The position numbers and the translations under genes are program-made. The notes under the pieces were generated by a model, which saw nothing but the letters and a program-made list of their open reading frames with translations, ran no database searches and was not told the origin of the DNA. DNA of 64,000 nt, from positions 124,001-188,000 of the forward strand of contig JAWKTK010000013.1 in assembly GCA_041399205.1 (NCBI GenBank), written 5' to 3'. The DNA comes from JAGQOZ01 sp041399205. GTDB taxonomy: Bacteria; Planctomycetota; Planctomycetia; Pirellulales; Pirellulaceae. Of the stretch, positions 29,280-38,054 are shown piece after piece; the first letter of the stretch is position 1, and each line of letters starts with the position of its first letter.

Positions 29280-30368
29280 ATGGACTTTAATCCCAATCTT
29301 AGCCAGCTATCCAGCCAATGTGGGGAATGGCTGCGCGGTTCGGGCCCCGAGTCTGATATTGTCATCAGTAGTCGTATTCGGCTTGCTAGAAACCTAGCGG
29401 ACTTTCCCTTTATTCGCCGCTGCACGGACCATGACAAAGCGGCCATTGAACGGTCATTGCGCGAGAAGCTTTCGCAATCGGAAAGTCTACAGAATTTAAT
29501 GTACTTGGATGTTTCGCAACTGGATCAAGTGGATCGCCAGTTCTTAGTGGAACGTCAGTTGATCAGCCGTGAATTGGCGGAAAGCGAAGGTGCGCGTTCC
29601 GCCGCTATCGACACGCACGAACAGTATTCGCTAATGATTAACGAAGAAGATCATTTGCGAATTCAGTTGATGAAAAGCGGTTTGGACTTGGAAGCGGCCT
29701 GGGACCAAATTAACGAAATCGACGACCGCATTGAATCGTGCGTCAACTATGCCTTCCACGAGCGACTGGGCTATTTGACCGCTTGCCCGACGAACGTCGG
29801 TACGGGAATGCGAGTGAGCGTGATGCTGCACTTGCCCGCGCTGGTGATTACTCGACAAATTGAAAAGGTCTTTCGTAGCCTGCAAAAGATCAGCTTAGCG
29901 GTGCGTGGCCTTTACGGTGAAGGTTCGCAGGCGATGGGCGACTTTTACCAAATCAGCAATCAGATCACGTTAGGGCGTTCTGAGCCGGAACTTCTAAAAC
30001 AAGTGGGTGATATAGTCCCGGTTCTGATTGACTATGAACGCCGGGCTCGCGAGTATTTGGTCAAGGAGAGTCAGAAGGACCTGCATGATCGAGTGAGTCG
30101 AGCGTTTGGGATTCTCTGCACCGCTCAGACTATCAGTAGTGAAGAAACGATGCATTTGCTTTCCAGCGTGAGGATGGGGATCAATCTGGGGCTGATTAGT
30201 GACATTGCCATTCCCACTATCAATCAGCTTTTTATCCAGACACAGCCTGCGCATTTGCAGAAGATTCGCGGAGCGGAATTGGGCACGGCGGATCGAAATA
30301 TTGAACGAGCCAACTATTTGCAGCGTCATCTGCGTAAAGGTGGACTGGACGAATTGGAGCATAATTAG
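29280..30368 (+). CDS. mcsB: Protein arginine kinase McsB
   Basis: A 362-residue bacterial guanidino kinase that phosphorylates arginine residues in proteins and in Firmicutes marks them for ClpCP. Visible motifs: the nucleotide-binding region VISSRIRLARNLADFP (about 32-47), the catalytic-loop NEEDHLRIQ with tandem acids (about 121-129), TACPTNVGTGMRVSVMLHL, and GLYGEGSQAMGDFYQISNQ (about 208-226). Compared with creatine kinases it has the typical short bacterial N-terminus. The ATG at 29280 follows mcsA by 18 bases. No ctsR or clpC is adjacent, unlike the Firmicutes operon, so the targets and protease partner here are unknown. Confidence 0.95.
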   Translation: MDFNPNLSQLSSQCGEWLRGSGPESDIVISSRIRLARNLADFPFIRRCTDHDKAAIERSLREKLSQSESLQNLMYLDVSQLDQVDRQFLVERQLISRELAESEGARSAAIDTHEQYSLMINEEDHLRIQLMKSGLDLEAAWDQINEIDDRIESCVNYAFHERLGYLTACPTNVGTGMRVSVMLHLPALVITRQIEKVFRSLQKISLAVRGLYGEGSQAMGDFYQISNQITLGRSEPELLKQVGDIVPVLIDYERRAREYLVKESQKDLHDRVSRAFGILCTAQTISSEETMHLLSSVRMGINLGLISDIAIPTINQLFIQTQPAHLQKIRGAELGTADRNIERANYLQRHLRKGGLDELEHN

Positions 30369-30384
30369 CTGCCATTCGCGTCGC

Positions 30385-30885
30385 TTATCGCCCCATCTTT
30401 TGCCGCAACGCTTTAATCACATGCTGTGGAACGAAGCGAGCCATCTTGTCGTCGTCTGCTAGTGGGGCGATTTCCTTGATCAATGAACTCGATACATGCG
30501 CCAAGCTTTGATCGGCCATGAGAAAGACCGTTTCAACTTCGTCGTTGAGTTCGCGATTGGCCAGCATCATCGTGAATTCGGCCGCGATGTCGGTCAAAGG
30601 TCGAATGCCGCGGATCATCACTTTCGCATTGCACTTGCGAACGAAGTCGACTGCCAATCCGGTGAAAATCTGCACGTCAACGTTGTCTAGATGAGCCACG
30701 GCTTGACGCACCAATTCGATACGTTCTTCTGGTTCGAACATCAATTTTTTGATGGCATTGTGCCCGATGCCCACAATCAGTCGATCCGTCAACCGACTGG
30801 CGCGTTCGATCACATTCACGTGCCCTAGAGTAATGGGGTCGAACGAACCAGTGTAAATGGCGACACGTTCACGAGCCAGCGACAT
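30385..30885 (-). CDS. coaD: Phosphopantetheine adenylyltransferase
   Basis: A 166-residue nucleotidyltransferase catalysing the penultimate step of coenzyme A synthesis (4'-phosphopantetheine + ATP). The N-terminus has AIYTGSFDPITLGHVNVIER with the (T/H)xGH signature; MIRGIRPLTDIAAEF binds phosphopantetheine; the C-terminal SSSLIKEIAPL corresponds to the ISSTxxR-type ATP motif. The length is normal for CoaD. It converges on mcsB with 16 bases between stops, and the aminotransferase gene lies 16 bases upstream on the same strand, so the two may be cotranscribed. Confidence 0.96.
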   Translation of the reverse strand: MSLARERVAIYTGSFDPITLGHVNVIERASRLTDRLIVGIGHNAIKKLMFEPEERIELVRQAVAHLDNVDVQIFTGLAVDFVRKCNAKVMIRGIRPLTDIAAEFTMMLANRELNDEVETVFLMADQSLAHVSSSLIKEIAPLADDDKMARFVPQHVIKALRQKMGR

Positions 30886-30901
30886 ACATTGTTCCCTTCA
30901 G

Positions 30902-32070
30902 TTACAAACATGCTTTCACGGCATCCACCAGCCGATCAATGTCCTGGCTATTGTTATAACAATGCAAGCTCGCTCGTACTCCTCCCCCTCGACAACTCAC
31001 CACCACTCCGTTTTCCATACACGACTTGCGAATGGACGACGACGATTTGCCCGGAAACAAGAAATTCACAATGCCTGACGAATGGTCGGGAACCATGGGC
31101 GATAACCATTCCGCTCCTAAGACGGTTAGTTTTTCAACCAGTTCGTTCGCTAATTCGGTCACTCGCTGCCCAATGACCGTTGACTGTGGGCCCAGGCCAA
31201 AGCGGTGCAGTAGCTTCAGGCTGGCCAATAAGCCGATGAAACCGGCTTGGTTCAGAGTGCCTCCTTCGTAGCGACCGGCCGAAGGGCGAATTCGAAAATC
31301 AGCAGCGTCGAATTGAAACGGAGTATCGACGCTGTTCCAGCCGATCGTTCGGGGCCGCAATGTGTCCAAGTGTTCGCGGCGGACGAAGAAGATTCCCGCT
31401 CCTTCGGGACCCAACATCCATTTATGCCCGTCGGCAGCCAGAAAATCGATGGGACACTGTTGCAAATCCAAAGGAAAGACGCCCATGCCCTGAATGGCGT
31501 CCAGAAAAACAACGCTCCCGTTTGGTGGATGCGTTCGGTGGCTTCCGGCAAATCCAACCGATAGCCACTGGCAAAACCGACCCAGCTGAGCGAAACAATT
31601 CGAGTCGACTGGTCACACGCGGCAATGATGCGGTCCAAGCTGACAATTCCGTTGTCGCAAGGTACCAGGCGGACGTCGACGCCCTGTTGTCGCAGCTGCG
31701 GGGGGGGGAGCAGATTCGAAGGGAATTCGTTCTCCAGTGTCACCACACTGTCACCTGGTTGCCAAGGAAAACCTTCGGCCACTAAGTTGATTCCGGCGGT
31801 AGTATTTGGCACCAAGGCAATTTCATCTTCGTGGGCACCGATGACTTTGGGGATAAACGTCCGAAGTTCGCGCAATTGATCATGCCAGATAGGCCAAGCG
31901 GTATCGCCTTCTTGAGTTGCTTCGTCCAGCCAAATTTGCATCGCTTCGCAACACGCTTGTGTCAAAGGGCCAACTGCAGCGTGGTCAAAATAGGCCCACT
32001 TCCGCGCCACGGGGACGTGTGTCCGTAAACGTTCCCAATCGGACTCGGTAATTGATCTAGAATCTTCCAC
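30902..32070 (-). CDS. Class V aminotransferase / cysteine desulfurase-like enzyme (frameshifted)
   Basis: A PLP enzyme of about 390 residues in two frames (31252-32070 and 30902-31486). Adding one A in the five-A run at 31505-31509 (T on the coding strand) turns GALFFWTPFRAWA into GALFFLDAIQGMGVFPLDL and gives a continuous family sequence. PLP features: VPNTTAGINLVAEG (phosphate loop), the LDAIQGMG aspartate, and the Schiff-base lysine in LAADGHKWMLGPEGAG. The C-terminal ASLHCYNNSQDIDRLV is typical of class V enzymes related to isopenicillin N epimerase and CsdA-like proteins. It lacks an evident active Cys loop, so simple desulfurase function is uncertain. GTG start at 32068-32070. Confidence 0.85.
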
Positions 32071-32277
32071 AGGGTGATAACATTCCTTGACTACTGCCAG
32101 TTGACTGACAAATTATGACGATAATGACGGCTAGAATCGGCAACTATCGCATGGTATCCTGCTCAACCCGCCGACTATCAACAAGAAAAGGTGGCTTTCC
32201 TAGATCGCCATTCTATACTGGCGTTATAGGCAAAATTTGACATTTTACGAGCTGACGCAGCATCAAGGGAACAGAGA

Positions 32278-32463
32278 ATGGGCAAGGGGATGACAATCGG
32301 GGGCATGGTGGTTGCCGTGCTAATCCTCATCCTTTTTGCGCTGGATCTAATCATTAAGATCCCGTTTTCGCAAGCCGGTGGCATGGTCACCGATCTGATC
32401 TTTATCTTCTGCGCCATCGGGCTCGGACTGATCAGTTGGACCACGTTTCGCGAACAAGACTGA
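32278..32463 (+). CDS. Small two-helix membrane protein
   Basis: A 61-residue protein with two hydrophobic segments: GGMVVAVLILILFALDLIIK (about 8-27) and VTDLIFIFCAIGLGLISW (about 37-54). It ends in a short charged tail FREQD. The ATG at 32278 has AGGGAACAGA upstream. The first segment and IKIPFSQAGG between the helices look like a conserved small planctomycete protein, but no function is known. It stands alone between the aminotransferase (divergent) and the deacetylase-like gene (convergent). Confidence 0.75.
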   Translation: MGKGMTIGGMVVAVLILILFALDLIIKIPFSQAGGMVTDLIFIFCAIGLGLISWTTFREQD

Positions 32464-32526
32464 CGCCCTGCGATGCGAAATGTTTAGGTCGGCAAAGGCA
32501 CGCCTTGTGTCGCGGGGAAAAGGGAA

Positions 32527-33294
32527 CTACGCCGCTCGCCGCAAAACCGACTGTGTGCAATTGGAACTGGAGACCCGCAGTCCTTCTACCGCTTGGCAAA
32601 GTGTTAGGACTTGCATTTGGCCGGTTCGACGGTATTTGGCGGCAGTGTCCAGCAAGCGTTCTACGCCAGTTGCCCAGTTCGACATTTGGGAAAGCTTGTA
32701 CGCGTCCATCACCATATGCACGGTCTTTTTTCGTGCTGCTGCCATGCGAATCATGCGTTGATAGTGAAACGCTGTCATGTCGGAAAGCCACGAATGTCTA
32801 GCTGGATAGTAGCAGCTGGCTGGCATGTTCCACACACCGTAGCGAACGGCATGTGGAGAAACGAACGAAAACCGACGGCTCGAATTAGACGGGCTGCGAG
32901 TGGCAAAGATTTGGTTCTTGACCAATAGATCCGTATTTTCCGCTGCAACGTTGAACCCGACAATCGAACGGACATTGACGTCTACGTTGCGAGCTTCATG
33001 GATGGTTCGGGTAAGTTGGTTGGCCAGCGTTTTTCGGCTGGCGGTTGTAGCTGGCTGGTGTCCACCCAAGAAGGCCAATTCGTGGACGGAATCTGCGTCG
33101 CGAACGATGGCGGCTCGAGCTGATTTCGCAATGTCATTGACGCCCCATGTTGCCGGAATGTGATACTTCTGGAACAGTTTTACTAGTTCGCTGGCGGTCG
33201 CTCGAATTGACCGTTCAACGGACAATGAGGTGTTGCCGTCAGCTGGCTCCAGATCAACAGAAAAAATAAGTAAACTGATCGGTTTGTTGGCCAT
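32527..33294 (-). CDS. Polysaccharide deacetylase-like (NodB-fold) protein
   Basis: A 255-residue protein resembling the NodB/CE4 barrel: LLIFSVDLEPADG (early strand with the Asp motif) and QKYHIPATWGVND, then SVHELAFLGGHQP where CE4 enzymes have a metal His motif. The usual HSxxH metal motif is not clearly present, so catalytic competence is doubtful. The ATG at 33292-33294 (MANKPISL) has GGAGG 11 bases upstream; the open frame extends to 33600 but that extension is not protein-like. Alternatives are a regulatory or degenerate deacetylase fold. Confidence 0.6.
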   Translation of the reverse strand: MANKPISLLIFSVDLEPADGNTSLSVERSIRATASELVKLFQKYHIPATWGVNDIAKSARAAIVRDADSVHELAFLGGHQPATTASRKTLANQLTRTIHEARNVDVNVRSIVGFNVAAENTDLLVKNQIFATRSPSNSSRRFSFVSPHAVRYGVWNMPASCYYPARHSWLSDMTAFHYQRMIRMAAARKKTVHMVMDAYKLSQMSNWATGVERLLDTAAKYRRTGQMQVLTLCQAVEGLRVSSSNCTQSVLRRAA

Positions 33295-33716
33295 GTTGCG
33301 AGATCCTCCGTGACGACGTCCACAAGGTAATTCCGTTACGATCCTGTTGGGGGCAGTACCAGTTCTGCATTTTCGGAAGTCCGATGCGGAACGCGTCAGA
33401 CCGGGGGGCCCGGAATTCGGTAGAAATTGGCGCTGCCCACCTATTGTTCGACTTCCATCCGCCCGGAACTGCATGAATGATAGAAACGAAGCTGATCGGC
33501 CGTTTAGGTAACAAATAACGACGGAAAACATCCGATAAACCACATCCATTGGTTGCGAATCGCAAGCAATGGCAACGAATTGGGATTTGCCGAACCCCAT
33601 TTGTGCTCAAAAAATGCAAGAATAGGTAGTTGTACGGAAATCCGAATCAGCGTCGGTCCGCATGTTAAGATGCTAGCAACGTAAGTTCGCCCCAAGGCAA
33701 CAAGGGAGTTTTCCTT
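33295..33716. other. Divergent intergenic region, no gene recognised
   Basis: About 420 bp between the deacetylase-like gene and the squalene-cyclase-fold gene. It contains the ribosome site GGGAG before 33717 and presumably both promoters. No conserved RNA or repeat was recognised. Confidence 0.4.
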
Positions 33717-34766
33717 ATGTCATTTTCCATGAATCGACGCCAGGCACTTCGCACATGCGCCGTTGCCGTCGCCAGTTCGGCTTGCTCCGGTTGGCCTCGG
33801 TTCGTACACGCCGCCAAGTTAGATCCCAAAATTCAGGATTCGGTAGATCGAGGGTTGGCGTGGGTTGCCCGATCGCAGTCTAAGCTAGGACATTGGACGG
33901 CGCAAAGTTATCCCACTGCCATGACCGCCTTGGCCGGTACCGCATTGCTTTGTTCCGGTTCCACTACCACTCAGGGGCCCTACGCCAAAAATATTCGCCG
34001 CGCCGTGGACTACTTGATGACCAAGGTTCGTGACAACGGTTTGATTGGGGACCCGCTGCAAGACAATCGCTACACGTACGGCCATGGGTTTTCCATGTTG
34101 TTCCTGTCTCAAGTTTTGGGCGAAGAAGAAGACGAAGATCGTCGCGCCGAATTGAAGCAAGTCTTGGAAAAGGCGGTCCGGTTTAGTGGTCAAGCTCAAA
34201 CGCCTTCTGGCGGCTGGGGCTACATCAGCGCCAAAGACGGCAACAATTTTGACGAAGGGTCCACTACGATCACTCAGGTCCAGGGACTGCGAGGTTGCCG
34301 CAATGCTGGCATTCCCGTTTCCAAAGATGTCATCGATTCGGCCAAGCAATACATTTATGACTGCAAGAATGCGGATGGAGGCATTTCGTACAGCAGTAAA
34401 AACCGAGGAGCGTCGCGACCGGCCATTACCGCTGCCGCGCTGGCCGCGCTTTTCAACGCGGGCGACTATGATAGCGAGCACGTTCCTGACATGATGGAAT
34501 ATTGCAAGAAGAACCTGTATCGCCTGGGAGGTAACGCGGAACTGTTTGGCCATTGGCATTACGCGTATTTGTATTATTCGCAAGTAGTCTATCGCGAAGG
34601 CGGCCAGACTTGGATTGACTTCCGAGATCGCATCAACAATCGAATTGTCCAAGATCAAGTGACGGATGGTTCGTGGAGCGGCAACATTGGCCCTATTTAC
34701 ATTACTTCCATCAACTTGACGATTCTGCAATTGGATCGAGGCTTCCTGCCGATATATCAACGCTGA
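33717..34766 (+). CDS. Exported prenyltransferase/squalene-oxidase-repeat (alpha-toroid) protein
   Basis: A 349-residue protein. The N-terminus has a Tat-like signal (MNRRQALRTCAVAVASSAC, cleavage near VHAA). The mature part is an alpha/alpha-toroid with repeats of the squalene-cyclase type: SVDRGLAWVARSQSKLGHW, SGGWGYISAKDGNNFDEGS, DGGISYSSKNRGASRPAIT and ending DGSWSGNIGPIYITS. The acid residue of a true cyclase (DxDD) is not seen, so this is more likely a non-enzymatic or peptide-binding toroid, common in planctomycetes. The ATG at 33717 has GGGAG 8 bases upstream. It converges with the TonB gene. Confidence 0.85.
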   Translation: MSFSMNRRQALRTCAVAVASSACSGWPRFVHAAKLDPKIQDSVDRGLAWVARSQSKLGHWTAQSYPTAMTALAGTALLCSGSTTTQGPYAKNIRRAVDYLMTKVRDNGLIGDPLQDNRYTYGHGFSMLFLSQVLGEEEDEDRRAELKQVLEKAVRFSGQAQTPSGGWGYISAKDGNNFDEGSTTITQVQGLRGCRNAGIPVSKDVIDSAKQYIYDCKNADGGISYSSKNRGASRPAITAAALAALFNAGDYDSEHVPDMMEYCKKNLYRLGGNAELFGHWHYAYLYYSQVVYREGGQTWIDFRDRINNRIVQDQVTDGSWSGNIGPIYITSINLTILQLDRGFLPIYQR

Positions 34767-34774
34767 TTGAAGGA

Positions 34775-35506
34775 TTACTTCAGGCGGAATTCGATAGGTA
34801 AGACTTCGACCGTTTCACGAACCACTCCGTCTACTTCGGCCGGACGACCTTTCCATTTGCGAACCGCGTTGGCCGCCGCGGCATCCAAGATGGCAAAACC
34901 GCTGGACTGCGCTATTTCCACCTTGAACACATCGCCGTTCGCACGAATCCAAACTCGCAACAAGACCGTCCCTTCCCAGCCTTGGCGGAACGCATCCATA
35001 GGGTACATGGGCGGAACGTTGCCGCTCAAATCAACCGCTGTGGCTCTTGTTGGAATGACGGTTGGTGACGCCAATGATGGCTGGCGAACCAGTGGCTGCT
35101 GCAAATCGACCGGTTCCGGCAGATCAATTGCGTCGAATGCCACTTTTTCTTGTGGCGATACAGTTGGCCGATGTTCTTCTGGAGCACCGGTATCCGTATC
35201 GGTCGCGGGCGATTCGATATCGCTGGACGTGACACTCCAGACTCGCTTGGCTACTCGAGCTTCCTGCGGCATGATCACCATTTCTTGGCCAGACTGTGAC
35301 GTCGCTGGCGGCGTTTGCGACTCCGGCGAAAATTGCAATTGAATCGAGATAGTGGAATCAGACGCTGCCAGTCGACTTACTTTGGGCATTTCCGTGCGAA
35401 CCGCCATCAACGACGCGAGCGCCGAAATGTGGACCAACGCAGATACGCCGAACGCCAGTAGCGAACGTCGTCGCTGAGATGTCCAATGAGTTAGCTGAAT
35501 TCGCAT
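34775..35506 (-). CDS. TonB family energy transducer
   Basis: A 243-residue TonB-like protein. After a cytoplasmic Arg-rich start (MRIQLTHWTSQRRRS) comes one membrane anchor (LLAFGVSALVHISALASLMAV, about 16-36 in two parts), a variable periplasmic linker, and the C-terminal TonB domain (about 165-243). That domain holds PPMYPMDAFRQGWEGTVLLR, FKVEIAQSSGFAILDAAAANA and VEVLPIEFRLK. It transmits the proton-motive force to outer-membrane receptors. exbB/exbD are not adjacent. The linker is short and less Pro-rich than in E. coli TonB. Confidence 0.88.
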   Translation of the reverse strand: MRIQLTHWTSQRRRSLLAFGVSALVHISALASLMAVRTEMPKVSRLAASDSTISIQLQFSPESQTPPATSQSGQEMVIMPQEARVAKRVWSVTSSDIESPATDTDTGAPEEHRPTVSPQEKVAFDAIDLPEPVDLQQPLVRQPSLASPTVIPTRATAVDLSGNVPPMYPMDAFRQGWEGTVLLRVWIRANGDVFKVEIAQSSGFAILDAAAANAVRKWKGRPAEVDGVVRETVEVLPIEFRLK

Positions 35507-35651
35507 GGAAAATCAATTTATTCTTGCGGGCCAAAATGTCCTGGGGTTCGCTGCAAACGGCTAGCCTGTATTATAGCCTGATTCGAATTGATCCGAGAAC
35601 GCTCGTATTATTTCGGCAATCTTCCCGAATGCACCGGTTAGGATAAACGCA

Positions 35652-36466
35652 ATGGTGGATCCACATTATTGGCACGGCAAGTCCACGGTGGTGCTAGGGG
35701 CGTCATCGGGATTGGGCCTGGAAATCGCTGCTCAACTGTTTGCCGCCGGAGCCAACGTGACCCTGGCGGCCAGGAATCTGAAAGCGTTGGAAGCTGCACG
35801 AGACGCCATTGTTGCCAAATGTCCAAGTATCGAAGCGGACGCTTTGCAAGTGGCCGCCGCTGACCTGGGCGACGATCAATCGACGATCGAACTCTTTTCG
35901 CGTTTCTCATCGTTGGATGCCGTATTCAACGCCATTGGTCAGTCTGGCCGCAAAGCCATTGCGGATACTTCGCCCGCCGATTTTCAACAAATGTGGGAGG
36001 TCAATTTTCTGACTGCGGTCCGAGCGGTCCGAGCTGCCTTGCCCATGTTATTGGCGTCCAAAGGTCACTTTGTACAAATCGGTTCGCTGGCCAGTAAATC
36101 GGCGTCTCGCTACTTAGGAGCCTATCCCGCCACCAAGTTTCCATTGGCCGCTTACTTCCAACAGCTCCGGTTAGAATTGCAGACCAATGGTTTGCATCCC
36201 ATGTTGGTCTGCCCCGGCCCGATTGCTCGTAACGACGCTGGCCAACGCTACGCGAATCAAACCAACGACTTGCCTGATAGTGCCAAACAACCCGGCGGTG
36301 GCGTTAAAGTCAAAGCCATCGCACCGGATTGGCTGCGCAAAGGATTCTGCAAGGATGCCAGCGTCGGGAAGCGGAAATTGTCGTTCCAGCAAAGGCAAAA
36401 CTCCTGTTTGCCATCAGCCAACTGTCTGCCACTTGGGGCGATTTTATCCTCAAGAAGAAGACCTAG
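35652..36466 (+). CDS. Short-chain dehydrogenase/reductase (frameshifted near C-terminus)
   Basis: An NAD(P)-dependent SDR of about 270 residues. The cofactor loop is VLGASSGLGLEIA, the catalytic Ser is in IGSLASKSASR and the YxxxK pair is in YPATK. ADLGD and NAIGQSG fit the nucleotide pocket. The original frame runs on to 36545 with unlikely sequence; adding one G at 36335 (CTGCG to CTGGCG) gives PDWLAQRILQGCQRREAEIV and then FILKKKT with a stop at 36464-36466. Related proteins include 7-beta-hydroxysteroid-type and retinol-dehydrogenase-like SDRs, but the substrate is unknown. Confidence 0.85.
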
Positions 36467-36599
36467 TTTGCGGCGGTCACCTGCTACGCGTATTCGTCAA
36501 TTTTTGCTACGATGCCGGATTCCTATATCACTATCAATAGGCTGAACGCCACCGGTTGGCGCACGATTGGATCGTTCTGATTCGCAGAAAGGAACCCAG

Positions 36600-37907
36600 A
36601 TGTCTGCATTCCCTGAAGTCGGCAAGATTCGCTACGAAGGTCCGGAATCCAAGAATCCACTGGCCTACCGCTGGTACAACGAAGATGAAGTCATCGAAGG
36701 CAAGACGATGAAGGAACATCTTCGTTTTAGCGTCGTGTATTGGCACACCTTTCGCGGCAACGGCAGCGATCCGTTTGGTGCTGGAACCATGCAGCGCCCC
36801 TGGGACGATGGTAGTGAATCGGTAGAAAACGCTGTCAAGCGAGTTAAAGTGGCGTTTGAATTCATGGAAAAGTTGGGTGCGCCCTATTACGCATTTCATG
36901 ATCGAGACGTTGCGCCCGAAGGAAACACACTGGCAGAAAGCCATCAGAACTTTGATACGGTAGCCGCTGCTTTAAAGGAAGAACAACAGCGAACCGGCAT
37001 CAAGCTGTTGTGGGGTACCGCCAACATGTTCAGCAATCCCAGGTTCATGCACGGAGCGGCCACCAGCTGCAACGCGGATGTGTTTGCCTACGCCGCTGCC
37101 CAAGTGAAAAAGTGTTTGGAAGTTACGTTGGACTTGGGAGGCGAAAATTACGTTTTCTGGGGCGGTCGTGAAGGTTATCAGTGCCTGTTCAATACGGACA
37201 TGAAACGTGAACTGGATCACTTGGCCAAATTCTTTCACATGGCGGTCGACTATGCTGACAAGATTGTTTTCAAAGGGACATTCCTGATTGAACCCAAGCC
37301 CAAAGAGCCGACGAAGCATCAATATGATTCGGACGCCGCGGCCTGCATCAATTTTCTTCGACAATATGGTCTCACCGATCGTTTCAAGCTGAATCTGGAA
37401 ACGAATCACGCCACATTGGCCGGACACACTATGATGCACGAACTGGAATACGCCGGTTCGCAAGGATTGCTCGGTTCCATCGACGCTAACACGGGCGACT
37501 TGCTCTTAGGTTGGGACACCGACCAGTTTCCGACCAACTTTTATCTGACCACCGAAATCATGCTTTCGCTGCTGAAATACGGACTTGGTGCGGGCGGTGT
37601 CAACTTCGATGCGAAAGTGCGTCGTGAAAGCTTTGAACCGATCGACTTGTTCTACGCGCATGTCGGCGGCATGGACGCTTTTGCTAAAGGCCTGAAGATT
37701 GCCGCCGCCATCCGTGCCGATGGCGAATTGGCTCAACTGGTCAAGGATCGTTATTCCAGTTGGGATGGTGGCATTGGTGCTGAAATCGAAGCGGGAAAAC
37801 ACTGTTTTGAATCGCTGTCTAAGTACATGCTGGAGAAAGGGGAAATTTCACCCAACGCCAGCGGACGCCAAGAGTTTGTAGAAAACTTGATCAACCGCTA
37901 TCTGTAA
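36600..37907 (+). CDS. xylA: Xylose isomerase
   Basis: A 435-residue class II xylose isomerase (D-xylose to D-xylulose; also D-glucose to D-fructose). Conserved blocks: YWHTFRGNGSDPFGAGTM, the catalytic His region YYAFHDRDVAPEG, the metal-site motifs ENYVFWGGREGYQ and KLNLETNHATLAGHTM, and GSIDANTGDLLLGWDTDQFP. Metal ligands Glu, Asp and His are present. The ATG at 36600 was chosen since AAAGGA lies 8 bases upstream. No xylB kinase or regulator is adjacent. A hairpin follows the stop. Confidence 0.97.
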   Translation: MSAFPEVGKIRYEGPESKNPLAYRWYNEDEVIEGKTMKEHLRFSVVYWHTFRGNGSDPFGAGTMQRPWDDGSESVENAVKRVKVAFEFMEKLGAPYYAFHDRDVAPEGNTLAESHQNFDTVAAALKEEQQRTGIKLLWGTANMFSNPRFMHGAATSCNADVFAYAAAQVKKCLEVTLDLGGENYVFWGGREGYQCLFNTDMKRELDHLAKFFHMAVDYADKIVFKGTFLIEPKPKEPTKHQYDSDAAACINFLRQYGLTDRFKLNLETNHATLAGHTMMHELEYAGSQGLLGSIDANTGDLLLGWDTDQFPTNFYLTTEIMLSLLKYGLGAGGVNFDAKVRRESFEPIDLFYAHVGGMDAFAKGLKIAAAIRADGELAQLVKDRYSSWDGGIGAEIEAGKHCFESLSKYMLEKGEISPNASGRQEFVENLINRYL

Positions 37908-37929
37908 TCTCCTTTCGTTTGTAGTGCGG

Positions 37930-37961
37930 CCTTTAGGCGGAATTGGACTTTCGCCTAAAGG
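37930..37961 (+). terminator. Candidate terminator after xylA
   Basis: A perfect 10-bp stem (CCTTTAGGCG at 37930-37939, CGCCTAAAGG at 37952-37961) with a 12-base loop, 23 bases after the xylA stop. Only a weak T tract follows, so it may be a Rho-independent terminator without strong T run or an mRNA stabiliser. It also precedes the convergent PQQ gene. Confidence 0.55.
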
Positions 37962-38054
37962 TTCTACAGATAAACGCCAGCTGCAAACTACGCAGATCAA
38001 ACTCGCCGTATCAGACTGACCATTGGGCCAACCGCATTCATCGGGTGCTTTTCA

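Noticed and set aside
33885..34760. A 291-residue open frame on the minus strand
   Set aside because: It mirrors the squalene-cyclase-fold gene and has no family-like motifs.
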